Source of the DNA: CAZFYZ01 sp964523735
GTDB lineage: Bacteria; Armatimonadota; UBA5829
DNA: 22,447 bases
NCBI GenBank assembly: GCA_964523735.1
Contig: CAZFYZ010000060.1
Location: forward strand, 1 to 22,447
Direction: 5' to 3'
The translations under genes were made by a program, and so were the position numbers. The notes below the pieces were generated by a model. That model was not told the origin of the DNA, searched no databases, and was given only the letters and a program-made list of their open reading frames with translations. The first letter of the stretch is position 1. Every line of letters begins with the position of its first letter. Positions 7,480 through 14,158 of the stretch are shown one piece after another.

Positions 7480-8268
7480 ATGAGAATCGCCAGCTTCAAC
7501 GCCAACTCCATCCGCACCAGACTGAAGATCATACTCGAGTGGATAGCGGCCAATGACTGCGATGTCCTCTGCGTGCAGGAGACAAAGGTTCCGGATAAGG
7601 ACTTCCCATCGGATGCGATCAGCCGGGCGGGTCTGCACTGCGTGTTCACCGGGCAGAAAGCATACAACGGCGTTGCCATCATCTCCAAAACGCCTCCCCA
7701 GGACGTCGTGATCGGCCTCGGACTGCCTGAGCCGGATGAGGAAGCTCGAATCATCCGCGCCAAGGTCAACGGAGTGACTGTCCTCAACACGTACATCCCC
7801 CAGGGAACGGATGTAATCTCCCCCCGGTTCCAGTATAAGCTGAACTGGATTCGCGGCCTGCGCGACTATTTCAGCCGGTCTTTCACTCCGAGTGACCCGA
7901 TCGTGTGGGTCGGGGACTTCAATGTGGCGCGAGAGGATATCGATGTCTACGACCCAGAGGGCTTGCGCGGAGTCGTGTGCTTCAATCCCCAGGAGCACGA
8001 GGCACTGGACTATGTGACCGAGTGGGGATTCGTCGATGTCCTCCGCAAGCATCACCCGGGCGAGGCCGGTCTCTACACGTTCTGGGACTACCGCATTCCC
8101 AACGGCTTCAAGCGCAGGCTCGGGTGGCGCATCGACCACATCCAGGCGACAAAGCCGCTCGCTGATAGATCGACCGGCTGCTGGATAGACAAAGAGCCGC
8201 GAACAAGGGAGAAACCGAGCGATCACACGTTTATTGTTGGGGATTGGGAGTTGGGAACCGGCGGTTAG
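7480..8268 (+). CDS. xth: Exodeoxyribonuclease III (AP endonuclease, ExoIII/ExoA type)
   Basis: The 262-residue protein matches the ExoIII family of Mg-dependent nucleases that incise DNA at abasic sites and degrade 3' ends in base-excision repair. All signature residues are present: Asn7 in ASFNANS, Glu34 in QETK, Tyr105 in NTYIPQG, Asp146 and Asn148 in VGDFN, Asp219 and His220 in WRIDHI, and Asp248-His249 in PSDH. Length is typical. It starts at ATG 7480 with no ribosome binding site and a TATAAT immediately upstream. trxB follows with its own promoter, so the two are probably separate transcripts. Confidence 0.95.
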   Translation: MRIASFNANSIRTRLKIILEWIAANDCDVLCVQETKVPDKDFPSDAISRAGLHCVFTGQKAYNGVAIISKTPPQDVVIGLGLPEPDEEARIIRAKVNGVTVLNTYIPQGTDVISPRFQYKLNWIRGLRDYFSRSFTPSDPIVWVGDFNVAREDIDVYDPEGLRGVVCFNPQEHEALDYVTEWGFVDVLRKHHPGEAGLYTFWDYRIPNGFKRRLGWRIDHIQATKPLADRSTGCWIDKEPRTREKPSDHTFIVGDWELGTGG

Positions 8269-8298
8269 GGCGCTCCAGACAGCATGTCGCTGCTCACC

Positions 8299-8328
8299 TT
8301 CACCTCACGGTCGTGAGTCCTGTATAAT
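8299..8328 (+). promoter_or_regulatory. trxB promoter
   Basis: TTCACC (8299-8304, four of six to TTGACA) and consensus TATAAT (8323-8328) are separated by 18 bases. Transcription would start near 8335, giving a leader of about 27 bases with AAGGAGA (8346-8352) nine bases before GTG 8362. Confidence 0.6.
8304..8317. promoter_or_regulatory. Palindrome inside the trxB promoter spacer
   Basis: CTCACG and CGTGAG are perfect inverted repeats separated by GT, lying between the -35 and -10 elements. Operators in this position are characteristic of MerR-family activators, including redox-responsive SoxR, whose known operator also starts CCTCA and ends TGAGG. The regulator is not in this window. Confidence 0.45.
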
Positions 8329-8361
8329 AGAACCAGTCTACATCCAAGGAGATTCACCTAC

Positions 8362-9279
8362 GTGACCTACGATGTAATCGTCCTCGGCGGAGGGCCGGCC
8401 GGCCTTGCCGCAGGTATATATGCTTCCCGTGCCANNNNNNNNNNACTGCTTGTCGAGAAGAATTACCCCGGCGGGCAGTTGATGATGTGTGAGAACATCG
8501 AGAACTACCCCGGTTTCTCGGGTGGCGCCGGCATGGAACTCTCTGAGACCATGCGCCAGCAGGCTGAGAAGTTCGGAATGGAGTCTCGCATGGTCGAGGT
8601 CGAGCGCGTTGATCTGCTCGGTCTCGAGAAGGTGCTCAAGACTGCTGACGGAGGCGAGATTCGTGGTAAGACGGTGATCCTCAGTCTTGGCGCAAAGCCT
8701 AGACGTCTAGGCGTACCGGGGGAGAACGAGTTCCTGGGGCGAGGCGTTTCATACTGCGCCGTCTGCGATGGCGCGTTCTTCAAGGACAAGAGGCTGGCAG
8801 TGATCGGGGGCGGGGATACCGCCGTCGAGGACTCAGTCTTCCTGACCAAGTACGCTTCCAGCGTTCACATTGTGCACAGGCGTGACAAGCTCCGAGCGCA
8901 GAGGATCATCCAGGAACGGGCCCTCGCCCATCCGGTCATCAACGTTGCATGGAATAGCATCGTCAAACAGATCGGTGGAGGGGATACTGTAGATCACCTC
9001 ATCCTTGAGGATACCCATACCAACGAACTAACCAAGCTGCCCGTAGATGGCGTATTCGTGCTGATCGGTACCGACCCCAACACCCAGATGTTGGAAGGGC
9101 AGATCAACCTCGACGACCAGGGATACATCTTCACGGACGAGAACATGCACACCAATATTCGTGGCGTATTCGCCGCAGGCGACGTGAGGCACAAGCTCCT
9201 GCGTCAGATAGTCACAGCGGCAGCCGACGGCGCGATTGCCGCCACTGCCGCCGAGAAGTATATCGAGGGGTCGTTGTAG
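8362..9279 (+). CDS. trxB: Thioredoxin reductase
   Basis: This is a 305-residue FAD/NADPH disulfide reductase that reduces thioredoxin. It has an N-terminal FAD-binding GGGPAG (residues 9-14), PGGQLM, ENYPGF, the redox-active Cys132-Ala-Val-Cys135, the NADPH-binding GGGDTAVED (149-157) with HRRDKLRAQ (172-180), and the C-terminal FAD block AAGDVRHKLLRQ. Length is normal. Ten N bases at 8435-8444 hide four residues, but the frame and spacing are right on both sides. Start is GTG with AAGGAGA nine bases upstream. The stop codon lies inside the first unit of a tandem repeat array. Confidence 0.95.
   Translation: MTYDVIVLGGGPAGLAAGIYASRAXXXXLLVEKNYPGGQLMMCENIENYPGFSGGAGMELSETMRQQAEKFGMESRMVEVERVDLLGLEKVLKTADGGEIRGKTVILSLGAKPRRLGVPGENEFLGRGVSYCAVCDGAFFKDKRLAVIGGGDTAVEDSVFLTKYASSVHIVHRRDKLRAQRIIQERALAHPVINVAWNSIVKQIGGGDTVDHLILEDTHTNELTKLPVDGVFVLIGTDPNTQMLEGQINLDDQGYIFTDENMHTNIRGVFAAGDVRHKLLRQIVTAAADGAIAATAAEKYIEGSL
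8435..8444. other. 10-base assembly gap (N run)
   Basis: Ten N bases interrupt trxB after SRA and before LLVEK. TrxB proteins normally have four residues here, which matches the number left unknown, so the gap size appears correct and no frameshift is implied. Confidence 0.95.
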
Positions 9280-9670
9280 GAGGCGTCTCCGACGCCACGG
9301 GTTCGGAGAACCCGACTACAGCAGGTGAGCGTTGTAGCAGGCGTCTCTGACGCCAGGGGTTCAGAGAACCCGACTACAGCAGGTGTAGTGTTGTAGGAGG
9401 CGTCTCTGACGCCAGGGGTTCAGAGAACCCGACTACAGCAGGTGCAGTGTTGTAGGAGGCGTCTCTGACGCCAGGGGTCCAGAGAACCCGACTACACCAG
9501 GTGAGCGTTGTAGCAGGCGTCTCTGACGCCAGGGGTTCGGAGAACCCGACTACAGCAGGTGAGCGTTGTAGCAGGCGTCTCCGACGCCACGGGTTCAGAG
9601 AACCCGACTACAGCAGGTGAGCGTTGTAGCAGGCGTCTCTGACGCCACGGGTTCGGAGAACCCCGCTACA
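9273..9670. repeat. Seven-unit tandem array of structured 58-59 bp repeats
   Basis: Units begin (GTTGTAG) at 9273, 9331, 9390, 9449, 9507, 9565 and 9623, so periods are 58 or 59 bases. Each unit has a closing arm TGTAG, a hairpin GGCGTC/GACGCC with a three-base loop, a hairpin GGGTTC/GAACCC with a three-base loop, a closing arm CTACA, then an 8-9 base linker (such as AGGTGAGC). This can fold as a three-way junction. A rival fold pairs TCTCTGA in hairpin 1 with TCAGAGA in hairpin 2. Unit 4 has one stem mismatch (GGGTCC), and unit 7 ends irregularly (AACCCCGCTACA). The array occupies the whole interval between trxB and the convergent nucleoside hydrolase, and no gene is seen in it. Confidence 0.95.
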
Positions 9671-10562
9671 CGCGGCCCGCGATGTCGAAGTAATGCCCGA
9701 AGAACCGCCCTGCATCAACCGTGGTTGCGATGGTGTGGGGCTTTTCTTTTGCTTCAGAACTCCACATTGTAGCTCCCATCGCCTCCCCATCACACATCTC
9801 AACGTTAACCTGACCATGTTCATAGCCACAGATCTGTGGGTCGAATATGACCGCTGCAGCCAGTGGATCGTGGAACGTTATCTGCTCGTGCTGGCGGAAC
9901 CACACTTCCGCTAACGACATCACTCCATTCAGAACGTCACCCCGGAAGCGTTCACGGCAATCAGCGGAGCTCATTCTGCACTGCCGGGTCACATCCAGTC
10001 CAATGCTGAGGTGGTCACTGACCGGCGCGCCGTAGACGATGGCAGCCGCGTGAGGATCGTTCGTTGCATTCCACTCGGTTGCCTTAGGAGGGTCCTTGAA
10101 CACACCGATCATCATCACCAGTCTCTTGAGCAGACAGGGAATCTCCGGGTCGAGGGCGAACAGCAGGCCGACATTCGTCATTGGGCCTATGGCTAGCAGC
10201 GTGATCTCGCCCGGCCGCGATTTGATTGTCCCGCGCAGAAAATCGACCGCGGTATTCGGCTCATAGTGTCCCAGATGCGGTCTACTCTTCAGCACTTCGG
10301 CCTGTCGAGCATTGGGTTGGAGTGACTTGCGCAGGATGGGGTCCGCAGCGCCACTGTGGATGGGAATATCGGTCCGGCCGGCGGCGCTGCAGAGCATCTC
10401 GCAGAGCATCGCGCGCTTATCCGGTTCCCCTGTAACGGTAGTGATGCCAAGAAGCTCGCATCGCGGTTGTTTCAGCAGGTATGCTAGACAGACAGCGTCA
10501 TCTATGTCCGAGCCAATGTCCGTGTCTAGAAGCAGGGGCACACGGTCTTGTTCTGTGGTCAT
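9666..10562 (-). CDS. Nucleoside hydrolase (inosine/uridine-preferring family)
   Basis: The 298-residue protein belongs to the calcium-dependent nucleoside N-ribohydrolases, which cleave ribonucleosides to base and ribose for salvage. The metal-binding motif DTDIGSDIDD is at residues 13-22. Further signatures are LLAIGPMTNV (122-131), EWNATNDPHAA (163-173) and FHDPLAA (230-236). Base specificity cannot be read. The frame stays open to 11027, but homology begins at VPLLLDTD, so ATG at 10562 is the start, with GAGAGG six bases upstream. The stop codon comes from the closing arm of the last unit of the repeat array. No signal peptide is seen, so it is probably cytoplasmic. Confidence 0.92.
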   Translation of the reverse strand: MTTEQDRVPLLLDTDIGSDIDDAVCLAYLLKQPRCELLGITTVTGEPDKRAMLCEMLCSAAGRTDIPIHSGAADPILRKSLQPNARQAEVLKSRPHLGHYEPNTAVDFLRGTIKSRPGEITLLAIGPMTNVGLLFALDPEIPCLLKRLVMMIGVFKDPPKATEWNATNDPHAAAIVYGAPVSDHLSIGLDVTRQCRMSSADCRERFRGDVLNGVMSLAEVWFRQHEQITFHDPLAAAVIFDPQICGYEHGQVNVEMCDGEAMGATMWSSEAKEKPHTIATTVDAGRFFGHYFDIAGRV

Positions 10563-10579
10563 CTTCGGCCTCTCGTGGT

Positions 10580-10598
10580 CTCGCTGATTAGCAGCGAG
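10580..10598 (-). promoter_or_regulatory. Palindrome in the leader of the nucleoside hydrolase
   Basis: CTCGCTG (10580-10586) and CAGCGAG (10592-10598) form a perfect 7-bp inverted repeat around five bases, 17 bases upstream of the nucleoside hydrolase start. It may be an operator or a leader hairpin near the ribosome binding site. Confidence 0.45.
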
Positions 10599-10621
10599 GA
10601 TGCGGGCGGTTCTTCGCAGAT

Positions 10622-10651
10622 TTGACACAAGCTTTGCCGCCGTGATATTAT
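10622..10651 (+). promoter_or_regulatory. Promoter of the G5/3D - ksgA cluster
   Basis: A consensus TTGACA (10622-10627) is followed after 18 bases by TATTAT (10646-10651), which is preceded by TGA as an extended -10. Transcription would start near 10658, giving a leader of about 92 bases. Confidence 0.7.
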
Positions 10652-10652
10652 A
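10647..10652 (-). promoter_or_regulatory. Possible divergent -10 element for the nucleoside hydrolase
   Basis: Read on the minus strand this is a consensus TATAAT, sharing five bases with the plus-strand -10. No good -35 is visible. If used, the two divergent promoters would compete for the same DNA. The leader would be about 78 bases. Confidence 0.35.
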
Positions 10653-10662
10653 GCGTGCCCTC

Positions 10663-10683
10663 GCTGGGTTCTGCCAGCTTTTT
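10663..10683 (+). terminator. Short hairpin with T-run in the leader of the G5/3D gene
   Basis: GCTGG (10663-10667) and CCAGC (10674-10678) form a 5-bp stem followed by TTTTT. It lies just after the expected transcription start and before the coding start at 10750. It could act as an attenuator, but the stem is short and very close to the start of the transcript. Confidence 0.3.
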
Positions 10684-10749
10684 GTCACGAGCATTTGTTT
10701 CGTGGAGCGGAGAATCCGGGTAGACCTCGGCGAGAAAGGAGGCGATGTT

Positions 10750-11601
10750 TTGCGAAGACGAGAGTTTCGGCTCGCGAGAACCGCCATGACTGCCGCGATG
10801 ATAATCGTTGTGGCTGCGGCGGGCGGAGCCAACCGAAATGACGTCGTGCAAGCACAGCGCCTGGCGTCGGTAAAGGTTACTATCCAAGTTGATGGGGCCA
10901 AGCGACAAGTGCGTACCGCCCAGACGACTGTTGGCGCGACCCTGAAGGATGCAGGAGTAGAACTGGGACCACAGGATATGGTCTCGGTGGCCGAGAATGA
11001 GCGGCCATACGACGGGATGAAGATCACGGTGACTCGTGTGAAACGCGACGAACAGACCGTGGTAGAGCCTATCGCTTTCGAGACTGTTAAGTCTTTCAGT
11101 AAGCAGATACAGCCTGGAAAAGTCAGCGAGACCCGTGCCGGCGAGCACGGGGAGAAGCAGATTCGTTACAGCGTGCGCTACGAAGACGGGCGCGCTGTGT
11201 CGAAGACGCTTCTTGGCAGCGAGATCACTAAGAAGCCTATCAGCCGGTTGGTGATAATCGGCTCACGCGGACGGTACACAAGCCGTGGGTCCTTCCAGAC
11301 CCATAAGACACTGTCCATGGTAGCGACGGCATACGACCCCGGCCCTCGCAGCTGTGGGCCGCGTGCCACCGGCAGAACCGCTTGCGGGCTTAGGGCAGGC
11401 TACGGCGTGGTTGCCGTTGATCCCAGGGTCATTCCGCTGGGAACCCACTTGTACATCGAGGGATACGGCCACGCATTGGCTGGTGATCGAGGACGCGCGA
11501 TCAAGGGCCATCGGATCGACCTGGGTTTCGCTACTTATCGCGAGGCTAAGAACTTCGGCCGGCGCCGCGTCACAGTACACGTTCTGCGACCGGAAAGTTG
11601 A
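10750..11601 (+). CDS. YabE-like cell-wall protein with DUF348, G5 and 3D domains
   Basis: The 283-residue exported or membrane-anchored protein has a basic N-terminus and hydrophobic segment (about 13-24), a ubiquitin-like DUF348 region (about 40-96, VKVTIQVDG...ATLKDAGV), a G5-type region (about 97-171) and a C-terminal 3D domain (about 187-281). The three aspartates that name the 3D domain are seen in VAVDPRVIPLGT (Asp224), AGDRG (Asp246) and RIDLGF (Asp257). 3D domains adopt the fold of MltA-type lytic transglycosylases, so a peptidoglycan-cleaving role is likely. The start is probably TTG 10750, because AAAGGAGG lies seven bases upstream; GTG 10702 would precede that site. The stop overlaps the ksgA start (TTGA), and yabE-ksgA adjacency is also known in Firmicutes. 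Confidence 0.87.
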   Translation: MRRREFRLARTAMTAAMIIVVAAAGGANRNDVVQAQRLASVKVTIQVDGAKRQVRTAQTTVGATLKDAGVELGPQDMVSVAENERPYDGMKITVTRVKRDEQTVVEPIAFETVKSFSKQIQPGKVSETRAGEHGEKQIRYSVRYEDGRAVSKTLLGSEITKKPISRLVIIGSRGRYTSRGSFQTHKTLSMVATAYDPGPRSCGPRATGRTACGLRAGYGVVAVDPRVIPLGTHLYIEGYGHALAGDRGRAIKGHRIDLGFATYREAKNFGRRRVTVHVLRPES

Positions 11602-12455
11602 CCCTCAATCTCACCTCATCTAGTCAAGTCAAGCAACTGCTGGCCGAGCACGGCATTCATCCGAAGAAGCGGCTCGGCCAGCATTTCCTCATCGACAGAA
11701 ACACTCTCACGCGCATAGTCGACGCGTGTGAAGCCACACCAGATAGCAACGTCCTGGAGATCGGCCCCGGCCTTGGCGTTGTTACCCGGGAACTGGTCGA
11801 GCGTGGGGCGAGAGTGGTTTGCGTCGATATCGACCCTGACATGTGTGCGGTTCTCGAACAGACGGTTGGCGGGTTGGCCAACGTCGAGGTCGTGAATGCG
11901 GATTTCCTCGAGGTGGAATTGCCGGACTTCTTCAGCGAACGTGTTAACGGAAGCTGGTGCATCGTGGGCAATCTGCCCTACTACATCACCAGCCCCATCC
12001 TGGAGAAACTGATCGAGGCAAAGTCATTTGTCAGTCGTGCTGTTCTGATGATCCAGCGGGAGGTGGCAGATCGGCTTCGCGCAGCCCCCGGTTCTGATGA
12101 CTACGGATCACTTAGCGTCTTCGTTCAGTACCACTGCATAGTAGAGAGCGTGATGCGAGTCTCCAAGAACGTCTTCTACCCTGTTCCTGATGTAGATTCG
12201 GAAGTGATCAAGCTTACGTTACGACCGGAACCGCCTGTCTCGGTTCGGGATGAGAACTTGTTCTTCCGGGTTGTTCGCGCCGCGTTCGGGAAGCGGCGGA
12301 AGACACTGCAGAATGCACTCTCTTCGTCGGCAGAGCTTGGATGGGACCGTGATACGGCCACACACGCGTTGGTTAGCGCGGGAATCGATGCGGGTCGAAG
12401 AGGAGAGACTCTGTCGATCGGCGAGTTTGCCGCGATCTCGAATGCAGGCAGGTAA
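11598..12455 (+). CDS. rsmA (ksgA): 16S rRNA (adenine1518/1519-N6)-dimethyltransferase
   Basis: The 285-residue SAM-dependent enzyme dimethylates two adjacent adenines near the 3' end of 16S rRNA during small-subunit maturation. Visible family marks are KKRLGQHFLID (23-33), the SAM-binding EIGPGLGVVT (54-63), the acidic VCVDIDP (74-80), NADF (100-103) and the catalytic NLPYYITSP (125-133). The C-terminal region has FYPVPDVDSEV and AAFGKRRKTLQNAL, both typical. The start is TTG in a TTGA overlap with the preceding stop codon, with a weak GGAAAG before it, implying translational coupling to the G5/3D gene. No ATG or GTG is suitably placed downstream. Confidence 0.96.
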   Translation: MTLNLTSSSQVKQLLAEHGIHPKKRLGQHFLIDRNTLTRIVDACEATPDSNVLEIGPGLGVVTRELVERGARVVCVDIDPDMCAVLEQTVGGLANVEVVNADFLEVELPDFFSERVNGSWCIVGNLPYYITSPILEKLIEAKSFVSRAVLMIQREVADRLRAAPGSDDYGSLSVFVQYHCIVESVMRVSKNVFYPVPDVDSEVIKLTLRPEPPVSVRDENLFFRVVRAAFGKRRKTLQNALSSSAELGWDRDTATHALVSAGIDAGRRGETLSIGEFAAISNAGR

Positions 12456-12459
12456 AGCG

Positions 12460-13203
12460 ATGACTGATCAGGTCACGGAACTAGCACAGCGGGCATTGCA
12501 CGAACTCAAGGCCGCAGCCGATCCAGTCAGGGCAGAGAACGAACTCAAGTATTTCAAAGGCACAATCAACAACCTTGGCGTCACACTGCCAAAGATCCAG
12601 GCAATCGAGAAGCAGCTCTGCAAGGAGTTGCCCAAAACATGGAACGTGGACGACGCCATGCGCCTCTGTGGCGTGCTGATGAGCATGCGCATTTTCGAGA
12701 CCACGCTCTTCGCGAGCTTCTGCCTGGACAGGTTCTCGGATCTGCTTGGAGAAGCTGAGCTTTGTCGAATTGAGCGATGGCTTGAGGCAGACTACTGCGA
12801 CAACTGGGCAGCGGTCGATACGCTCTGCAATCATGCCGTCGGTACGCTGATCCAGCAGCACCGACATCTGGCTGAGCGAGTGAAGCGGTGGGCGTATTCG
12901 ACCAATCGTTGGGTAAGGCGGGCGTCGGCTGTGACTTTTGTCCTGACACTGCGACAGGGTCTTTTCCTTGATGCGGCCTACGAGATCGCTGAGGTTTTGA
13001 TCCAGGACAAGACTGATGATTTGGTGCAGAAAGGCAACGGCTGGATGCTCAGAGAGGCCGGCATCACTGATCCTGAACGCTTGGAGCGATTCCTTCTCAA
13101 GCAAGGGCCGGATATCCCACGCACCACCGTCCGCTACGCGATCGAGAAGTTCCCGCCGGAGAAGCGCAAGGAGCTGCTAGAGGCGACGAAAGGGCGCACT
13201 TGA
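12460..13203 (+). CDS. AlkD-like DNA alkylation repair protein (HEAT-like glycosylase)
   Basis: The 247-residue all-helical protein matches the AlkD/DNA alkylation repair family, HEAT-repeat glycosylases that excise N3- and N7-alkylated purines. Key family positions are present: NWAAVD (Trp116, Asp120) for the catalytic aspartate region, NRWVRRASAV (Trp151, Arg153-Arg154), and NGWMLREAG (Trp195, Leu197-Arg198-Glu199). Length is close to known members. It starts four bases after ksgA with GGCAGGT upstream of ATG 12460, so it is in the same operon. Its place between ksgA and ispE is unusual. Exact substrate range is not predictable. Confidence 0.85.
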   Translation: MTDQVTELAQRALHELKAAADPVRAENELKYFKGTINNLGVTLPKIQAIEKQLCKELPKTWNVDDAMRLCGVLMSMRIFETTLFASFCLDRFSDLLGEAELCRIERWLEADYCDNWAAVDTLCNHAVGTLIQQHRHLAERVKRWAYSTNRWVRRASAVTFVLTLRQGLFLDAAYEIAEVLIQDKTDDLVQKGNGWMLREAGITDPERLERFLLKQGPDIPRTTVRYAIEKFPPEKRKELLEATKGRT

Positions 13204-13204
13204 T

Positions 13205-13233
13205 TTGACACTGCCGGGGTCGGCTGGTAGACT
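13205..13233 (+). promoter_or_regulatory. Internal promoter for ispE
   Basis: Consensus TTGACA (13205-13210) begins one base after the AlkD-like stop. After 17 bases comes TAGACT (13228-13233, four of six), preceded by TGG as an extended -10. Transcription would start near 13240, about 31 bases before ispE. Confidence 0.65.
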
Positions 13234-13270
13234 AGGACGAGGCCGGCCGGTCGGCTGCCTCGATTCGCCC

Positions 13271-14158
13271 ATGGACCGTATTGAGCTTATTCCACACGCC
13301 AAAGTCAACCTGACCCTTGAGGTCGGGCCGCTCATGGCGGATGGTTACCACGAGATCGACAGCATCGCGCAGGTCATAGACCTTGCCGACAGGCTGGTGA
13401 TCGAGAAGGCCGCTGCCGGAGTGTTGGAAGTCGTGGCCGACGCGCCAGGGGTGCCGTCGGGGCCAGGCAACCTCGTTTATAGGGCCTGCACAGCATTCTT
13501 TGCCACTACCGGTGTACAAGGCGGAGCAAGGTGCCGAATTGCAAAGGCCATTCCGGCGCAGGCGGGACTTGGCGGCGGCAGTTCGGATGCTGCGGCGGCG
13601 TTAGTTGGGCTCGATGCCCTGTATGGCACAGGGTTGCCACTGGATGAGCTTGGCCGATTATCGGCGCAAGTTGGTTCTGATGCCGCCATGTTTGTCTATG
13701 GTGGCACAGTGCGCATGCGAGGCAGGGGCGAGATCGTGGAGCCGATGCCGGATGCGCCGGAGCTCGACCTCGTGATTGTCCGCCCGAGTGTTGGTGTCAG
13801 CACGGCCTGGGCCTACGCGGAGTTGGACAAGCAACCGCGGGGGAGAATTCTGGGCGCGACAGGTGAGGCTTACTCCGCAGTGACGAGCGGTGACAAGGCT
13901 GCTCTGCTCCGCAATCTGCGAAACGATTTCGAGCCGGTGGTTCTCGGCGCCTTTCCTGAGATCAGGGAGGCACACGAGAGATTAGGCGCATGTGGAGCTG
14001 ACGCAATGCTCCTCTGCGGGTCGGGATCCGCGGTATTTGGCGTATACGGCTCACGCGAGCAGGCCGGTGCAGTTGCCGATCTGTTGAGGCCCGAGTTCCC
14101 GACTGTCTTTGCGACACGCACGCTGTCTCGCACAGAATCGAAAGCTGAATGTCGATGA
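13271..14158 (+). CDS. ispE: 4-diphosphocytidyl-2-C-methyl-D-erythritol kinase
   Basis: This 295-residue GHMP kinase phosphorylates CDP-methylerythritol in the MEP isoprenoid pathway. It has the N-terminal HAKVNLTLEVG with catalytic-type Lys11, GYHEIDS (25-31), the ATP-binding PAQAGLGGGSSDAAAAL (95-111), and VGSDAAMFVYGG with Asp137. A C-terminal GHMP motif, LLCGSGSAVFGVY, is also present. I chose ATG 13271 because homology begins there; an upstream extension in the same frame (to 13205) would overlap the promoter. The ribosome binding site is weak. The stop overlaps the start of the next gene as ATGA. Confidence 0.95.
   Translation: MDRIELIPHAKVNLTLEVGPLMADGYHEIDSIAQVIDLADRLVIEKAAAGVLEVVADAPGVPSGPGNLVYRACTAFFATTGVQGGARCRIAKAIPAQAGLGGGSSDAAAALVGLDALYGTGLPLDELGRLSAQVGSDAAMFVYGGTVRMRGRGEIVEPMPDAPELDLVIVRPSVGVSTAWAYAELDKQPRGRILGATGEAYSAVTSGDKAALLRNLRNDFEPVVLGAFPEIREAHERLGACGADAMLLCGSGSAVFGVYGSREQAGAVADLLRPEFPTVFATRTLSRTESKAECR

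Noticed and set aside
8435..8444. Possible frameshift in trxB at the N run
   Set aside because: The frame is the same on both sides and the number of hidden residues matches the family, so the gap is only unsequenced.
9273..9670. Possible CRISPR array
   Set aside because: The whole 58-59 base unit repeats, including the 8-9 base linkers; there are no unique spacers and no cas genes.
10563..11027. N-terminal extension of the nucleoside hydrolase frame (155 more codons)
   Set aside because: It is antisense to the G5/3D gene, has no family similarity, and homology begins right after ATG 10562, which has a ribosome binding site.
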